Part shown: positions 48,439 to 59,723 of the stretch, piece after piece
Position numbering within the stretch: position 1 is the first letter of the stretch
Layout: every line of letters starts with the position of its first letter
Assembly (NCBI RefSeq): GCF_000422505.1
Contig: NZ_AULX01000018.1
Coordinates: forward strand, 186,001 to 250,000
Length of the DNA stretch: 64,000 nucleotides
Direction of reading: 5' to 3'
Source of the DNA: Paenibacillus pinihumi DSM 23905 = JCM 16419
Lineage (GTDB): Bacteria; Bacillota; Bacilli; Paenibacillales; Paenibacillaceae
Made by a program: the position numbers and the translations under genes
Notes under the pieces: model-generated
Database searches by the model: none
What the model saw: the letters and a program-made list of their open reading frames with translations, nothing else
Told to the model about the DNA's origin: nothing

Positions 48439-49629
48439 ATGGCAAAGGCTAAATTTGAACGTAATAAACCGCACGTTAATATCGGTACAATCGGTCACGT
48501 TGACCATGGTAAAACAACTCTGACTGCTGCCATCACTACCGTTCTTTCCAAAAAATACGGTGGTGCAGCTATCGCTTTTGACCAAATCGATAAAGCACCA
48601 GAAGAGCGCGAGCGCGGTATCACTATCTCTACTGCTCATGTTGAGTACGAAACTCCTAACCGTCACTATGCACACGTTGACTGCCCAGGTCACGCCGACT
48701 ATGTTAAAAACATGATCACTGGTGCTGCACAAATGGACGGAGCTATCCTGGTTGTATCCGCAGCTGACGGCCCTATGCCGCAAACTCGTGAGCACATCCT
48801 GTTGTCCAAACAAGTAGGTGTTCCTTACATCGTTGTATTCTTGAACAAATGTGATATGGTTGAAGACGAAGAGCTTCTGGAACTGGTTGAAATGGAAGTT
48901 CGCGACCTGCTGAACGAATATGAGTTCCCAGGCGACGACACTCCAATCATCCGTGGTGCTGCTCGTGAAGCGCTGCAAAATCCAGACGGTCCTTGGGCTG
49001 ACAAAATCGTTGAGTTGTTCGAGCAAGTGGATACTTACATCCCAACTCCACAACGTGACACTGAGAAGCCTTTCCTTATGCCTGTCGAGGACGTATTCAC
49101 AATCACTGGTCGTGGTACAGTTGCTACCGGCCGTGTAGAGCGTGGTGCTGTTAAAGTCGGCGACGAAGTTGAAATCGTTGGTCTGGCTGAAGAAGCTCGT
49201 AAATCCGTATGTACTGGTGTTGAGATGTTCCGCAAATTGCTGGACTCCGCTCAAGCTGGTGACAACATCGGTGCATTGCTTCGTGGTGTTGAGCGTAAAG
49301 ACATCGAGCGTGGTCAAGTAATCTCCAAACCAGGTTCCGTTAAACCACACACTAACTTTACTGCTCAAATCTACGTTTTGACTAAAGAAGAGGGTGGCCG
49401 TCATAAGCCTTTTTTCACAGGCTACCGTCCACAGTTCTACTTCCGTACAACTGACGTAACTGGTATCATCAACCTGCCAGAAGGCAGCGAAATGGTAATG
49501 CCTGGTGATAACATCACTGTTACTGTTGAGCTGATCGCTCCAATCGCTATCGAAGAAGGTACTCGTTTCGCGATTCGCGAAGGCGGCCGTACTGTAGGCG
49601 CTGGCGCAGTTGCTACAATCCAAAAATAA
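48439..49629 (+). CDS. tuf: Elongation factor Tu
   Basis: EF-Tu carries aminoacyl-tRNA to the ribosome. The 396 aa protein has the P-loop GHVDHGKTT, the effector loop [17 protein letters not shown] and the NKCD motif, and the domain 2 and 3 segments [22 protein letters not shown] and [24 protein letters not shown] precedes the ATG. Codons are strongly biased to the highly expressed set. The terminator at 49664 ends the str operon. Confidence 0.99.
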   Translation: MAKAKFERNKPHVNIGTIGHVDHGKTTLTAAITTVLSKKYGGAAIAFDQIDKAPEERERGITISTAHVEYETPNRHYAHVDCPGHADYVKNMITGAAQMDGAILVVSAADGPMPQTREHILLSKQVGVPYIVVFLNKCDMVEDEELLELVEMEVRDLLNEYEFPGDDTPIIRGAAREALQNPDGPWADKIVELFEQVDTYIPTPQRDTEKPFLMPVEDVFTITGRGTVATGRVERGAVKVGDEVEIVGLAEEARKSVCTGVEMFRKLLDSAQAGDNIGALLRGVERKDIERGQVISKPGSVKPHTNFTAQIYVLTKEEGGRHKPFFTGYRPQFYFRTTDVTGIINLPEGSEMVMPGDNITVTVELIAPIAIEEGTRFAIREGGRTVGAGAVATIQK

Positions 49630-49663
49630 GTCAATCGCAGCATAAGCTGCGCTGGCTTTAGAG

Positions 49664-49696
49664 AGAACCTCCACTTGATGTGGAGGTTCTTTTTTA
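49664..49696 (+). terminator. Terminator of the str operon
   Basis: AGAACCTCCAC (49664-49674) pairs with GTGGAGGTTCT (49680-49690), followed by TTTTTA. Confidence 0.93.
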
Positions 49697-49825
49697 TGTT
49701 TGTTATAATAGCTAATATTGGAAATTGATCTGATAGAATGGAGTGAATAGAATTCTTCTGTTAGAAGGATAGGGGATCCATTCTTTTCTATGTTGAACTT
49801 AGATCAAGGCAACAAGGAGGTATAA

Positions 49826-50419
49826 ATGAAGAGATATATTCCGATGATGTTAACTCTGGCAGCTTTACTCCTGGTTCTTTCCGGATGCACCGGGAACAGC
49901 ACAAAGCCTCTTGCCGTTGAGAGTATCGAATTGTTTGAGGGAGATGCCGTGAAATTCCGTCCATTCCTGGGAGGCATGTCAGGAGCGATCAAGCTTGATT
50001 ACACAGGCTCCAAAACTGACATGAAGATTGACCTGGAGGAATGGGAGAACGGCGTTAAGAAAGCAAATGCAGGCGGCATGAGCGATCTTCTATTTAATAG
50101 AAGAGGGACTGAAAAATATAAGTCTGAAATCATCTATGCCGTCGAGACAATCGAGGATATGGATTCCCCAACCAAGCTCCGCCTTAAAATCGCCAGCGCA
50201 GGGGGCAACAGCACAGTTACTATCCCTCTGGATAAGGTATACAACGGGAAGGGGATGATCAGCCACGGACCTAAAGCATCATATGAGGATACAGATGAGG
50301 TCAGGCTCTGGGGGTTTCAGGCAACTACCGGAAACGGCATTTATTCATCTGACCTGTCGGATGAGGGTCTGTCCAAAACTGAATGGGCGCTTGTAGCTGT
50401 GCTGCGTTTTGAAAAGTAG
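49826..50419 (+). CDS. Putative lipoprotein of unknown function
   Basis: The 197 aa protein has a lipoprotein signal with lipobox LSGC (Cys21) and a mature domain of mixed beta strands (VESIELFEGDAVKFRPF, GAIKLDYTGSKTDMKIDLEEW, KSEIIYAVETI, LRLKIASAGGNSTVTIPLDKV). I do not recognise the family. AAGGAGGT precedes ATG. It stands alone between the tuf terminator and the S10 promoter, a place where B. subtilis has ybaC instead. No clear promoter was assigned in 49697-49825, and no terminator was seen after it. Confidence 0.75.
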   Translation: MKRYIPMMLTLAALLLVLSGCTGNSTKPLAVESIELFEGDAVKFRPFLGGMSGAIKLDYTGSKTDMKIDLEEWENGVKKANAGGMSDLLFNRRGTEKYKSEIIYAVETIEDMDSPTKLRLKIASAGGNSTVTIPLDKVYNGKGMISHGPKASYEDTDEVRLWGFQATTGNGIYSSDLSDEGLSKTEWALVAVLRFEK

Positions 50420-50507
50420 ATAATAGAAGCTCCAGCATCACAATATAGATGCAAACGTCATGAATTTTGATTTTATGAATGAGATTTAAAAAATATATGA
50501 AAATTTG

Positions 50508-50536
50508 TTGCAATAGCCCGAACTTTTTTGTATAAT
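50508..50536 (+). promoter_or_regulatory. Sigma-A promoter of the S10-spc-alpha cluster
   Basis: TTGCAA (50508-50513), a 17-bp spacer and a perfect TATAAT (50531-50536). The transcript would start near 50543. Confidence 0.85.
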
Positions 50537-50566
50537 AGTGAACGTTGGTCTGCGACTGTGCGATGA

Positions 50567-50980
<414 letters not shown>

Positions 50981-51015
50981 TAAGAACGGATTAGCAAAGG
51001 AAAAGAGGTGTCAAC

Positions 51016-51639
51016 ATGAAAGGTATCTTAGGTAAAAAGCTTGGAATGACGCAAGTATTTACTCCAGAAGGTAATGTAATACCTGTTACAGTTATCGAGG
51101 CTGGTCCTTGCGTAGTTCTTCAAAAGAAAGACCAAGAGAACGATGGCTACGAAGCAATTCAGCTTGGGTTTGCCGATAAGAAAGAAAGCAGAGCAAACAA
51201 GCCTGAAACGGGCCATGCCAAAAAAGCCAACACGGCTCCTAAGCGCTACATTCGTGAATTCCGCGGTGTTAACATCGGCGAGTACGAAGTAGGTGCAGAG
51301 GTAAAGGCTGACTTGTTCACTGCAGGAGAATTCGTTGACGTAACGGGTATTTCCAAAGGTAAAGGTTTTGCAGGCGTTATTAAACGTTGGGGACAAAGCA
51401 CGGGTCCTATGTCTCACGGTTCCCGTTACCATCGTGGACCAGGTTCCATGGGTTCTATCCAGGCGAACCGCGTACCAAAAGGTAAACGTCTTCCAGGACA
51501 TATGGGTACAGACACAATTACAATTCAAAACCTTGAAATTGTACGTGTCGATGCAGAGCGCAACGTATTGCTCGTTAAAGGCTCCATCCCGGGTCCTAAA
51601 AACAGCTTTGTTCGTGTGAAATCTACGGTGAAGAAATAA
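51016..51639 (+). CDS. rplC: Ribosomal protein L3
   Basis: The 207 aa L3 is an early assembly protein near the peptidyl transferase centre. It has [15 protein letters not shown] at the start and the long internal loop [17 protein letters not shown] (about residues 129-148) that reaches into 23S rRNA. GTGTCAAC with AAGAGGTG precedes ATG. The gap to rpsJ is 35 bp. Confidence 0.98.
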   Translation: MKGILGKKLGMTQVFTPEGNVIPVTVIEAGPCVVLQKKDQENDGYEAIQLGFADKKESRANKPETGHAKKANTAPKRYIREFRGVNIGEYEVGAEVKADLFTAGEFVDVTGISKGKGFAGVIKRWGQSTGPMSHGSRYHRGPGSMGSIQANRVPKGKRLPGHMGTDTITIQNLEIVRVDAERNVLLVKGSIPGPKNSFVRVKSTVKK

Positions 51640-51666
51640 AGCCTTATAAGAAAGGAGGAACATCTA

Positions 51667-52290
51667 GTGCCAAAAGTAGCAGTATTTAATGTGAGCGGCT
51701 CACAAGTCGAGGAAATCGAATTGTCCGATAGCGTATTCGGAATTGAGCCTAATATTCACGTATTGCACAGTGCTGTTGTTCTGCAGCAAGCTGCAGAGCG
51801 TCAAGGAACACACAAGACTAAAGGTCGCTCCGAAGTTCGCGGTGGCGGTCGTAAGCCTTGGAAACAAAAAGGAACTGGTCGTGCTCGTCAAGGTAGCATT
51901 CGCTCCCCGCAATGGGTTGGCGGCGGTACTGTATTCGGACCGACTCCACGTACCTATGGTTTCAAATTGCCTAAGAAAGTTCGCCGTTTGGCTATCAAAT
52001 CAGCACTTTCTTCCAAGGTTATCGATAACGAAATCATCGTGTTGGACCAACTCGCATTGGCTCAACCGAAAACAAAGGAATTTGCTAACATCCTGAATAA
52101 CCTGAAAGTTGCCCGCAAAGCGCTGGTTGTAACTGCAGGTTATGAAGACAATGTGGCATTGTCCGCCCGCAATATTCCTGGTGTTAAGTTTGTAGCTGCA
52201 GACGGCATCAATGTTCTTGATGTTATGCAATATGACAAGCTGATCATCACTAAGGAAGCGGCTCTAAAAGTTCAGGAGGTGCTTGCATAA
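51667..52290 (+). CDS. rplD: Ribosomal protein L4
   Basis: The 207 aa L4 lines the peptide exit tunnel. The tunnel loop [34 protein letters not shown] (residues about 57-92) is intact. The start is GTG 51667 with AAAGGAGG upstream. In E. coli L4 represses the S10 operon; whether it acts on the leader here is unproven. It overlaps rplW by one base. Confidence 0.97.
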   Translation: MPKVAVFNVSGSQVEEIELSDSVFGIEPNIHVLHSAVVLQQAAERQGTHKTKGRSEVRGGGRKPWKQKGTGRARQGSIRSPQWVGGGTVFGPTPRTYGFKLPKKVRRLAIKSALSSKVIDNEIIVLDQLALAQPKTKEFANILNNLKVARKALVVTAGYEDNVALSARNIPGVKFVAADGINVLDVMQYDKLIITKEAALKVQEVLA

Positions 52291-52583
52291 TGAGTAGAGA
52301 TCCACGCGATATTATCAAGCGCCCGGTTATTACCGAACGCACAACGGAAATGATGGCTTCCAAGCGTTATGTTTTTGAAGTAGACATTCGTGCGAATAAA
52401 ACTTCAATTAAACAAGCGATCGAAGAAATTTTTAAAGTAAAAGTAGCAAATGTAAACACGTTGCGTGTACCAGGTAAGCCGAAGCGCCAAGGTCGCCACG
52501 CCGGATATACTTCCGAATGGAAGAAAGCTTTCGTTCAACTGAGCGAAGACAGCAAAGAATTGGAATTCTTTGAAACTGTATAA
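52290..52583 (+). CDS. rplW: Ribosomal protein L23
   Basis: The 97 aa L23 sits at the tunnel exit and docks trigger factor and SRP. It shows [16 protein letters not shown] and the RNA-binding tip [24 protein letters not shown]. Its ATG overlaps the last base of the rplD stop, with AGGAGGTG inside rplD as ribosome binding site. Confidence 0.97.
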   Translation: MSRDPRDIIKRPVITERTTEMMASKRYVFEVDIRANKTSIKQAIEEIFKVKVANVNTLRVPGKPKRQGRHAGYTSEWKKAFVQLSEDSKELEFFETV

Positions 52584-52612
52584 TCGAAACGGTATAAGAG
52601 GAGGGAATAAAC

Positions 52613-53443
52613 GTGCCAATTAAGAAGTATAAACCGACTTCTCCTGCTCGCCGTGCGATGTCTGTATCCACATTTGAAGAGATCACGACAAGCACTCCGG
52701 AGAAATCGTTGCTGGCTCCGCTTTTCAAAAAAGCAGGCCGCAATAACCAAGGTAAAATTACAGTTCGTCACCATGGCGGCGGACATAAACGTAAATACCG
52801 TATCATCGATTTCAAACGTACGAAGGATGGAATCGTTGGTAACGTAGCAACAATTGAGTACGATCCAAACCGTACTTCCAATATCGCTTTGATCAACTAT
52901 GCAGACGGTGAGAAACGCTACATCATCGCACCAAAAGGTCTGAAAGTTGGAGACAAAATTATGTCCGGCCCTACTGCCGACATTAAAGTGGGTAATACAC
53001 TGCCTATGGAAAACATTCCAGTCGGTACAGTTATCCACAACATCGAAATGAGACCAGGTAAAGGCGGACAATTGGTTCGTGCTGCTGGTACTGAGGCTCA
53101 GCTTCTGGGTAAAGAAGATGACTACGCTGTTATTCGCTTGTCCTCCGGTGAAGTTCGCCGCATTCTTAAAGTTTGCCGCGCTACTATCGGTTCCGTAGGT
53201 AACGAAGACCACGAACTCATTAAGATCGGTAAAGCTGGTCGTTCCCGTTGGCTCGGCAAGCGTCCTGAAGTTCGCGGGGTAGTAATGAACCCTAACGATC
53301 ACCCACACGGTGGTGGTGAAGGCCGTGCTCCTATCGGACGCAAATCGCCTATGTCTCCTTGGGGCAAACCAACCCTTGGTTACAAAACGCGCAAGAAGAA
53401 AAAAGCATCCAGCCAATACATCGTTCGTCGCCGCACGAAGTAA
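52613..53443 (+). CDS. rplB: Ribosomal protein L2
   Basis: The 276 aa L2 supports the peptidyl transferase centre and subunit joining. It starts [16 protein letters not shown], and its conserved C-terminal [25 protein letters not shown] includes the functional His. The start is GTG 52613 after AGGAGGG. The gap to rplW is 29 bp. Confidence 0.98.
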   Translation: MPIKKYKPTSPARRAMSVSTFEEITTSTPEKSLLAPLFKKAGRNNQGKITVRHHGGGHKRKYRIIDFKRTKDGIVGNVATIEYDPNRTSNIALINYADGEKRYIIAPKGLKVGDKIMSGPTADIKVGNTLPMENIPVGTVIHNIEMRPGKGGQLVRAAGTEAQLLGKEDDYAVIRLSSGEVRRILKVCRATIGSVGNEDHELIKIGKAGRSRWLGKRPEVRGVVMNPNDHPHGGGEGRAPIGRKSPMSPWGKPTLGYKTRKKKKASSQYIVRRRTK

Positions 53444-53526
53444 TGACCGGTTAAGAACTAACGGTTGTATTCTGATAAAAATCGCGTAAGCAATTGCGCA
53501 AAGGTTAGACGAAGGGAGGAACACAA

Positions 53527-53808
53527 ATGGGTCGCAGCTTGAAGAAAGGGCCGTTTATTGACGGTTACCTGCTGAAAAAAGTCGAGGATTTGAATGAAAC
53601 CAACAAAAAGGTTGTAATCAAAACCTGGTCTCGTCGCTCCACCATTTTCCCACAATTTATTGGTCACACGTTTGCAGTTTATGATGGCCGCAAGCACGTG
53701 CCGGTATATGTAACTGAAGATATGGTTGGACACAAGCTTGGTGAATTTGCACCAACTCGTACGTACAAAGGCCATACCGACGACGATAGAAAAACAGGCA
53801 GAAGATAA
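53527..53808 (+). CDS. rpsS: Ribosomal protein S19
   Basis: The 93 aa S19 of the 30S head starts [20 protein letters not shown] and contains [51 protein letters not shown] precedes the ATG. The 83-bp gap after rplB has no feature that I can name. Confidence 0.98.
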   Translation: MGRSLKKGPFIDGYLLKKVEDLNETNKKVVIKTWSRRSTIFPQFIGHTFAVYDGRKHVPVYVTEDMVGHKLGEFAPTRTYKGHTDDDRKTGRR

Positions 53809-53849
53809 TCTCTGCTTATGAGTAATTGTACCTGAGAGGAGGTTCAACC

Positions 53850-54185
53850 ATGTCACAAGCTAAAGCCAGTGCCAATTTCATTCGAATTGCACCCCGCAAG
53901 GCGCAATTGGTTGTGGATTTGATCCGCGGCAAGCAAGTTGGCGAAGCAATTTCGATTCTGCGCCACACCCCTAAATCAGCATCGCCGATTGTGGAGAAGC
54001 TTCTAAATTCCGCGATTGCTAACGCAGAGCACAATTTCCAATTGGACGTTAATAAGTTGGTTATTTCACAGGTTTATGTGAATCAGGGGCCAACGATGAA
54101 ACGTTTCCGTCCACGTGCGATGGGACGCGCAAGCAGAATTAACAAAAGAACCAGCCACATTACTTTGGTGGTATCTGAAAAATAA
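53850..54185 (+). CDS. rplV: Ribosomal protein L22
   Basis: The 111 aa L22 has a long beta hairpin that lines the exit tunnel ([34 protein letters not shown]), wild type in the macrolide-relevant region. The open frame begins at 53826, but GAGAGGAGG and the start [21 protein letters not shown] give ATG 53850. rpsC follows after 13 bp. Confidence 0.97.
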   Translation: MSQAKASANFIRIAPRKAQLVVDLIRGKQVGEAISILRHTPKSASPIVEKLLNSAIANAEHNFQLDVNKLVISQVYVNQGPTMKRFRPRAMGRASRINKRTSHITLVVSEK

Positions 54186-54198
54186 GGAGGGATAACGT

Positions 54199-54861
54199 GT
54201 GGGTCAAAAGGTAAATCCCGTCGGTCTTCGGATCGGTATCATCCGTGATTGGGAATCGAAATGGTATGCCGGCAAAGACTTTGGTGATCTTTTGCTGGAA
54301 GACGTAAAAATTCGTGAGTACCTGAAAAACAAACTGAAAGACGCTGCAGTTTCCCGCATTGAGATCGAACGTGCGGCTAACCGCGTTAATGTAACCATTA
54401 ACACTGCCAAGCCGGGTATGGTAATTGGTAAGGGCGGATCTGAAGTTGAAAACCTGCGTTCGGAGCTTGCTAAAATCTCCGGCGGCAAAAAGGTACACAT
54501 CAACATCTCAGAAATCAAGCAATCGGATCTTGACGCTATTCTTGTTGCTGAAAGCATTGCTCAACAACTTGAGCGTCGTACATCTTTCCGTCGTGCAATG
54601 AAACAAGCGATTCAACGTTCTATGCGTGCCGGCGCTAAAGGGATCAAAACATCTGTTAGTGGTCGTCTTGGCGGCGCTGAGATCGCTCGTACTGAAGGAT
54701 ATAGCGAAGGAACGGTTCCGCTGCATACGCTGCGTGCCGATATTGACTACGGAACAGCAGAAGCTCATACAACTTACGGCCGTATCGGCGTAAAAGTATG
54801 GATCTACCGTGGCGAAGTCCTTCCAACGAAGAAGAAAGCTCCCCAGGAAGGAGGCAACTAA
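54199..54861 (+). CDS. rpsC: Ribosomal protein S3
   Basis: The 220 aa S3 lines the mRNA entry tunnel and has helicase-like activity. It has a KH domain ([19 protein letters not shown]) and an S3 C-terminal domain ([35 protein letters not shown]). The start is GTG 54199 after AAGGAGGG, giving [13 protein letters not shown]. rplP begins 2 bp after its stop. Confidence 0.98.
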   Translation: MGQKVNPVGLRIGIIRDWESKWYAGKDFGDLLLEDVKIREYLKNKLKDAAVSRIEIERAANRVNVTINTAKPGMVIGKGGSEVENLRSELAKISGGKKVHINISEIKQSDLDAILVAESIAQQLERRTSFRRAMKQAIQRSMRAGAKGIKTSVSGRLGGAEIARTEGYSEGTVPLHTLRADIDYGTAEAHTTYGRIGVKVWIYRGEVLPTKKKAPQEGGN

Positions 54862-54863
54862 TC

Positions 54864-55298
54864 ATGTTGGTGCCTAAACGCGTCAAACACCGCAAAGAAC
54901 ATCGCGGTAAAATGAAAGGCCGTGCTAAAGGCGGCACTGAGGTACACTTTGGTGAATTCGGTCTGCAAGCTCTTGAGCCTGCATGGATTACGAACCGTCA
55001 AATCGAAGCAGCTCGTATTGCGATGACTCGTTATATTAAACGGGGCGGTAAAGTTTGGATTAAAATCTTCCCAGCTAAGCCGATTACGCAAAAGCCGCTT
55101 GAGGTACGGATGGGTAGCGGTAAAGGTAATGTGGAGAAATGGGTAGCGGTTGTAAAACCAGGCAAAGTGATGTTTGAACTTGCTGGTGTTTCGGAAGAAA
55201 TCGCACGTGAAGCAATGCGCCTCGCGTCCCACAAGCTCCCGGTAAAAACGAAGTTTGTGAAACGCGAAGAAGTGGGTGGTGAAGCAAATGAAAGCTAG
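54864..55298 (+). CDS. rplP: Ribosomal protein L16
   Basis: The 144 aa L16 helps place A-site tRNA. It begins [24 protein letters not shown], with [23 protein letters not shown] and [19 protein letters not shown]. The open frame extends back into rpsC, but GAAGGAGG before ATG 54864 is decisive. Its end overlaps rpmC by 11 bp. Confidence 0.97.
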   Translation: MLVPKRVKHRKEHRGKMKGRAKGGTEVHFGEFGLQALEPAWITNRQIEAARIAMTRYIKRGGKVWIKIFPAKPITQKPLEVRMGSGKGNVEKWVAVVKPGKVMFELAGVSEEIAREAMRLASHKLPVKTKFVKREEVGGEANES

Positions 55299-55488
55299 TG
55301 AATTTCGCAACCTGACATCTGCTGAGATTGAACAGAAAGTCGCCGGTTTCAAGGAAGAGCTGTTCAACCTTCGTTTTCAATTGGCTACTGGCCAACTGGA
55401 TAACCCGACTCGGATCCGTGATGTGCGGAAGGAAATAGCTCGTGCTAAAACCGTATTGCGTGAGAGAGAACTCGGAATCAGCAGCTAA
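55288..55488 (+). CDS. rpmC: Ribosomal protein L29
   Basis: The 66 aa L29 sits at the exit tunnel next to L23. It has two helices: [59 protein letters not shown] in order, shown here only by position 1-60. GGTGGTG lies upstream of ATG 55288 inside rplP. An earlier GTG at 55276 would add residues not found in the family. Confidence 0.95.
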   Translation: MKASEFRNLTSAEIEQKVAGFKEELFNLRFQLATGQLDNPTRIRDVRKEIARAKTVLRERELGISS

Positions 55489-55566
55489 TCAATAGATACT
55501 AATTAGCCTTTAACCTGAATTAGAAGCCTTAAGCCATCTTGCTTGGCTGAAGGAAGGAGGAAGAAC

Positions 55567-55833
55567 ATGAGCGAAGAGCGCAACGCCCGCAAAGTTCAAA
55601 TCGGCAAAGTCGTGAGCGATAAAATGGATAAAACGATTGTTGTTGCTGTAGAAACCTACAAAAAGCACAATCTGTACCATAAACGCATCAAGTACACGAA
55701 GAAATTCAAAGCGCATGACGAAAACAACCAAGCTAAAATTGGTGATACCGTTAAAATCATGGAGACTCGTCCGCTTTCCAAGGACAAACGTTGGAGATTG
55801 GTTGAAGTCGTTGAAGTTGCGGTTGTCCTTTAA
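55567..55833 (+). CDS. rpsQ: Ribosomal protein S17
   Basis: The 88 aa S17 is a primary 16S binder with an OB fold. It has [20 protein letters not shown] and a C-terminal [21 protein letters not shown]. The open frame begins at 55543, but GGAAGGAGGAAG and the family start MSEERNARK give ATG 55567. The 78-bp gap from rpmC holds a possible GAAGCCTTAAGC stem but no promoter. Confidence 0.96.
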   Translation: MSEERNARKVQIGKVVSDKMDKTIVVAVETYKKHNLYHKRIKYTKKFKAHDENNQAKIGDTVKIMETRPLSKDKRWRLVEVVEVAVVL

Positions 55834-55920
55834 GCTTAAAGGTAAAGCGAGCGCGGCGGATGACGCCGGTACGTTGAAACCAGATTTTATATAGCAATGT
55901 TTGAAAGGAGGACGCATTAA

Positions 55921-56289
55921 ATGATTCAACCATTTTCACGTTTAGCTGTTGCTGACAACTCTGGAGCAAAAGAGTTGATGTGTATTCGTGTGTTAGGCGG
56001 CACTGGTCGTCGTGCAGCACACATCGGTGATCTGATTGTTTGTTCCGTAAAACAAGCAACACCAGGCGGCGTTGTCAAAAAGGGTGACGTTGTAAGAGCG
56101 GTAATCGTTCGTACGAAGCGTTCAGTTCGTCGTAAAGACGGTTCTTACATCGCATTTGATGAGAACGCAGCGGTAATTGTTAAAGATGACAAGAGCCCGC
56201 GCGGTACCCGTATTTTTGGACCAGTTGCCCGTGAGCTTCGCGACCGCGATTTCATGAAAATCGTATCGCTGGCACCGGAAGTTATTTAA
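55921..56289 (+). CDS. rplN: Ribosomal protein L14
   Basis: The 122 aa L14 lies on the 50S interface and binds RsfS. It starts [24 protein letters not shown] and contains [43 protein letters not shown] precedes the ATG. The gap of 87 bp from rpsQ contains a GCGGCGGATGACGCC-like stem of unknown use. Confidence 0.98.
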   Translation: MIQPFSRLAVADNSGAKELMCIRVLGGTGRRAAHIGDLIVCSVKQATPGGVVKKGDVVRAVIVRTKRSVRRKDGSYIAFDENAAVIVKDDKSPRGTRIFGPVARELRDRDFMKIVSLAPEVI

Positions 56290-56372
56290 TATTCATCCCC
56301 AGGCAGTTAAGCAAAGCGTGGCCAGGGGAAAGGTAATTGCCTTAACGCTTAAGTGAGCAGGAGGTGTAACAA

Positions 56373-56726
56373 ATGCCAAGGCTGAAAAAAGTGCTGGAAT
56401 CACACAACAACAAACTGCATGTGAAAAAAGATGACAATGTCATCGTAATCACAGGTAAAGATAAAGGCAAAAAAGGCCGGGTTATCGCAGCATATCCACG
56501 TGAAAACCGCGTTCTGATCGAAGGCGTAAATATCGTGAAAAAGCATTCCCGTCCATCGCAAACTAATCCGCAAGGCGGAATCATCGAGCAGGAAGCTCCG
56601 ATCCATGTTTCGAACGTCATGCTTGTTGATCCTAAGAGCGGAAAACCGACCCGTGTCGGCTTTAAAGTTCTTGATAACGGCAAAAAAGTCCGGATCGCTC
56701 GTAAATCCGGCGAAGTTATTGATTAA
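56373..56726 (+). CDS. rplX: Ribosomal protein L24
   Basis: The 117 aa L24, with a KOW motif ([35 protein letters not shown]), starts 50S assembly. Its N-terminus [21 protein letters not shown] carries about 14 residues more than B. subtilis L24, which begins at the MHVKK position. The extra residues are supported by AGGAGGTG just before ATG 56373. Confidence 0.96.
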   Translation: MPRLKKVLESHNNKLHVKKDDNVIVITGKDKGKKGRVIAAYPRENRVLIEGVNIVKKHSRPSQTNPQGGIIEQEAPIHVSNVMLVDPKSGKPTRVGFKVLDNGKKVRIARKSGEVID

Positions 56727-56758
56727 TTCAGGTCTGATGGAAAGGAGGTCCATGAATC

Positions 56759-57301
56759 ATGGCTACAAGAATGAAAGATCGTTTTCTGAATGAAATTACT
56801 CCATCCCTGATGCAAAAATTCAACTACTCTTCAGTTATGCAAGTACCGAAGGTAGAGAAGATTGTTATCAACATGGGGGTAGGTGAAGCTGTTTCCAACT
56901 CCAAAGTGCTGGATGTTGCAGTTGAAGAGCTTCGTCTGATTTCCGGTCAAAAACCGGTTGTAACACGTGCGAAGAAATCCATTGCGGGCTTCAAGCTTCG
57001 TGAAAATATGCCTATCGGGGTTAAAGTAACATTGCGCGGCGAGCGTATGTACTACTTCCTTGATAAATTGTTCAACGTATCCCTTCCGCGCGTTCGTGAC
57101 TTCCGCGGAATTTCAAATAAAGCTTTCGACGGCCGCGGTAACTATACACTCGGTTTGAAAGAGCAATTGATCTTCCCGGAAATCGAGTATGATAAAGTCG
57201 ATAAAGTTCGCGGAATGGACGTCGTCATCGTCACGACGGCAAAAACGGACGAAGAAGCTCGTGAACTGCTGACCCAATTGGGCATGCCGTTTGCGAAGTA
57301 A
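56759..57301 (+). CDS. rplE: Ribosomal protein L5
   Basis: The 180 aa L5 binds 5S rRNA and the P-site tRNA. It begins [23 protein letters not shown] and shows [38 protein letters not shown] and the end [20 protein letters not shown] precedes the ATG. It is followed by rpsN after 23 bp. Confidence 0.98.
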   Translation: MATRMKDRFLNEITPSLMQKFNYSSVMQVPKVEKIVINMGVGEAVSNSKVLDVAVEELRLISGQKPVVTRAKKSIAGFKLRENMPIGVKVTLRGERMYYFLDKLFNVSLPRVRDFRGISNKAFDGRGNYTLGLKEQLIFPEIEYDKVDKVRGMDVVIVTTAKTDEEARELLTQLGMPFAK

Positions 57302-57324
57302 TCCACAGGAGGTGTAAATACCAA

Positions 57325-57510
57325 GTGGCAAAAACTTCGATGAAAGTTAAGCAACAACGTACGCCAAAGTTTAAAGTGCGCGCGTATACGCGCTGCGAAC
57401 GTTGCGGCCGTCCGCACTCCGTTTTGCAAAAGTTTAAAATCTGCCGGATTTGTTTCCGTGAATTAGCATACAAAGGCCAGATTCCTGGCGTCAAAAAAGC
57501 AAGCTGGTAA
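57325..57510 (+). CDS. rpsN: Ribosomal protein S14, zinc type
   Basis: The 61 aa short S14 has two CxxC pairs (ERCGR and CRICFRE regions: Cys24, Cys27, Cys40, Cys43), the zinc-binding form (type Z). The start is GTG 57325 after AGGAGGTG. Many Bacillales also carry a long zinc-free paralogue; none is in this window. Confidence 0.96.
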   Translation: MAKTSMKVKQQRTPKFKVRAYTRCERCGRPHSVLQKFKICRICFRELAYKGQIPGVKKASW

Positions 57511-57541
57511 TCAGCCTAGTTCGGGAAGGAGGTTTACAAGA

Positions 57542-57940
57542 ATGGTTATGTCTGATCCGATTGCAGATATGCTGACGCGTATTCGTAATGCGAATGTCGT
57601 TCGTCACGAGACCGTGGAAATGCCTGCTTCTAAAGCTAAGAAGCAAATCGCTGAAATCTTGAAGCGTGAGGGCTTTATCCGCGATGCTGAATATATCGAG
57701 GACAACAAACAAGGGATTATCCGTATTTTCTTGAAATACGGCCCGAACAATGAGCGTGTAATTACAGGACTGAAACGTATTAGCAAGCCTGGACTGCGCG
57801 TCTATACGAAAAGCACTGAAGTTCCTCGCGTACTTGGTGGACTGGGAATTGCGATTATTTCCACATCCAAAGGAGTCGTAACGGATAAAGAAGCTCGTCA
57901 ATCCAAAGCTGGCGGAGAAGTAGTCTGCTACGTTTGGTAA
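57542..57940 (+). CDS. rpsH: Ribosomal protein S8
   Basis: The 132 aa S8 binds 16S helix 21. It begins [18 protein letters not shown] and ends [31 protein letters not shown]. The MVM start agrees with B. subtilis, and AGGAGG is at the right distance. In E. coli S8 represses the spc operon at rplE; no such site was identified here. Confidence 0.98.
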   Translation: MVMSDPIADMLTRIRNANVVRHETVEMPASKAKKQIAEILKREGFIRDAEYIEDNKQGIIRIFLKYGPNNERVITGLKRISKPGLRVYTKSTEVPRVLGGLGIAIISTSKGVVTDKEARQSKAGGEVVCYVW

Positions 57941-57970
57941 TATAGATTTACAACGATTGGAGGTGTAACA

Positions 57971-58513
57971 ATGTCCCGTATTGGTCGTAAAGCTATCCAA
58001 GTGCCTGCTGGCGTGAACGTTACCTTGGATAACACATTAATTACTGTTAAAGGACCAAAAGGAACGCTGTCCCGTGAACTTCACAAAGATATGAAAATTA
58101 TCATTGCGGAGAACGAGATTTCTGTAGAGCGTCCTTCTGATCATAAATTGCACCGTTCCCTGCATGGTACAACACGTAGTGTTGTTGCTAACATGGTAAA
58201 CGGCGTAACTGAAGGTTTCCAAAAAACATTGGAGCTTGTTGGCGTTGGTTACCGCGCTAGCAAAGCCGGCGATAAGGTCGTTCTTAACGTTGGTTACTCC
58301 CACCCGGTTGAAATTACACCAGAATCCGGTATCGAATTCGATGTTCCTGCTAATACGAAAATTATCGTAAAAGGAATCGATAAAGAACTGGTTGGCGCAT
58401 TTGCTGCAAAAATTCGCGCTGTACGTGAGCCTGAGCCTTACAAAGGCAAAGGGATCAAATATGAAGGCGAACGCATCCTTCGCAAGGAAGGTAAAGCCGG
58501 TAAGAAGAAGTAA
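57971..58513 (+). CDS. rplF: Ribosomal protein L6
   Basis: The 180 aa L6 lies near the sarcin-ricin loop. It has two similar domains: [15 protein letters not shown] and GTLSRELH in the first, and [29 protein letters not shown] and [27 protein letters not shown] in the second. TTGGAGGTG precedes ATG. Confidence 0.98.
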   Translation: MSRIGRKAIQVPAGVNVTLDNTLITVKGPKGTLSRELHKDMKIIIAENEISVERPSDHKLHRSLHGTTRSVVANMVNGVTEGFQKTLELVGVGYRASKAGDKVVLNVGYSHPVEITPESGIEFDVPANTKIIVKGIDKELVGAFAAKIRAVREPEPYKGKGIKYEGERILRKEGKAGKKK

Positions 58514-58575
58514 GCCGCTTGTAAAAGCAGCTTAACTCTTATATCGGTAAGGTAGATGAAGGGAGTGAACCTCGA

Positions 58576-58941
58576 ATGATTACTAAAGGCGATAAGAAAA
58601 AAGCCCGTTTGAAAAGACACCTGCGTGTCCGTAAAAAAATCAATGGAACGGTTGAACGTCCACGTTTGTCCGTATTCCGTTCCTCTAAACATGTATATGT
58701 TCAACTGATTGACGACGTTAACGGCATTACTCTCGCTGCCGCTTCTACACAAGATAAAGAGCTGAAAGACGTGGCTAACGGCGGCAACAAAGAAGCAGCC
58801 CGCAAGGTTGGGACTTTGATTGCTGAGCGTGCGAAAGCAAAAGGCGTAACTAAAGTGGTTTTTGACCGTGGCGGTTACTTGTATCACGGAAGAATTCAGG
58901 AACTGGCTGACGCAGCTCGTGAAGCTGGTCTCGAATTCTAA
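58576..58941 (+). CDS. rplR: Ribosomal protein L18
   Basis: The 121 aa L18 binds 5S rRNA. It begins [25 protein letters not shown] and contains [20 protein letters not shown] and [38 protein letters not shown] precedes the ATG. Confidence 0.98.
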   Translation: MITKGDKKKARLKRHLRVRKKINGTVERPRLSVFRSSKHVYVQLIDDVNGITLAAASTQDKELKDVANGGNKEAARKVGTLIAERAKAKGVTKVVFDRGGYLYHGRIQELADAAREAGLEF

Positions 58942-58972
58942 TCCGAATTCCCCAATAAGGAGGTAAAACGAC

Positions 58973-59470
58973 TTGCGTGTAGATCCTAATACGTTAGAGC
59001 TTACTGAAAAAGTAGTTCATATCAACCGCGTTTCTAAAGTTGTAAAAGGCGGACGCCGTTTCAGCTTTAGTGCGCTCGTAGTTGTCGGTGACGGCAAGGG
59101 CTGGGTTGGCGCAGGGATCGGTAAAGCATCCGAGGTTCCGGATGCAATTCGCAAAGGCATTGACGATGCGAAGAAAAACCTGATCCATGTTCCGCTTGTT
59201 GGAACAACAATCCCTCACCTTGTGCTGGGTCACTTTGGCGCTGGCGAAGTGCTTCTGAAGCCAGCATCTGAAGGTACTGGAGTTATCGCAGGTGGTCCTG
59301 TGCGTGCAGTTCTTGAACTGGCAGGCGTAGGCGACATCCTGACGAAATCTCTTGGTTCTTCTAACTCCATCAATATGGTCAACGCAACGCTTGAAGGACT
59401 TTCCCGTCTGAAGCGTGCGGAAGACGTAGCAAAATTGCGCGGAAAAACCGTTCAAGAGCTATTAGGTTAA
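58973..59470 (+). CDS. rpsE: Ribosomal protein S5
   Basis: The 165 aa S5 affects decoding fidelity and mRNA entry. The N-terminal domain has [38 protein letters not shown], and the C-terminal part has [23 protein letters not shown]. The start is TTG 58973, placed by AAGGAGGT; the next ATG would remove conserved residues. Confidence 0.97.
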   Translation: MRVDPNTLELTEKVVHINRVSKVVKGGRRFSFSALVVVGDGKGWVGAGIGKASEVPDAIRKGIDDAKKNLIHVPLVGTTIPHLVLGHFGAGEVLLKPASEGTGVIAGGPVRAVLELAGVGDILTKSLGSSNSINMVNATLEGLSRLKRAEDVAKLRGKTVQELLG

Positions 59471-59483
59471 GGAGGGGTATACA

Positions 59484-59663
59484 ATGGCAAACTTGCAAAT
59501 TACCCTCGTTCGCAGTCTGATCGGCCGTAACGAGAAGCAGCGTGCAACCGTTCAAGCGCTCGGATTGCGTAAGCTTCATCATTCGGTTGTTAAACCTGAC
59601 AATGTGGCGATTCGCGGCATGGTTAACCATGTCAGCCATTTGGTTAAAGTAGAAGAAGTTTAA
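59484..59663 (+). CDS. rpmD: Ribosomal protein L30
   Basis: The 59 aa L30 starts [19 protein letters not shown] and continues with [15 protein letters not shown] and a C-terminal [13 protein letters not shown] strand. AAGGAGGGG precedes ATG 59484. It lies between rpsE and rplO, where L30 is expected. Confidence 0.96.
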   Translation: MANLQITLVRSLIGRNEKQRATVQALGLRKLHHSVVKPDNVAIRGMVNHVSHLVKVEEV

Positions 59664-59723
59664 GGCGACTCGCCTTTAATTAGGCTTCTAGAGCCATAAA
59701 GAAATAAGGAGGTGCAACGATCG

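Noticed and set aside
49697-49739. TATAAT-like boxes between tuf and the lipoprotein gene.
   Set aside because: Neither has a -35 element at a proper distance, so no promoter was annotated.
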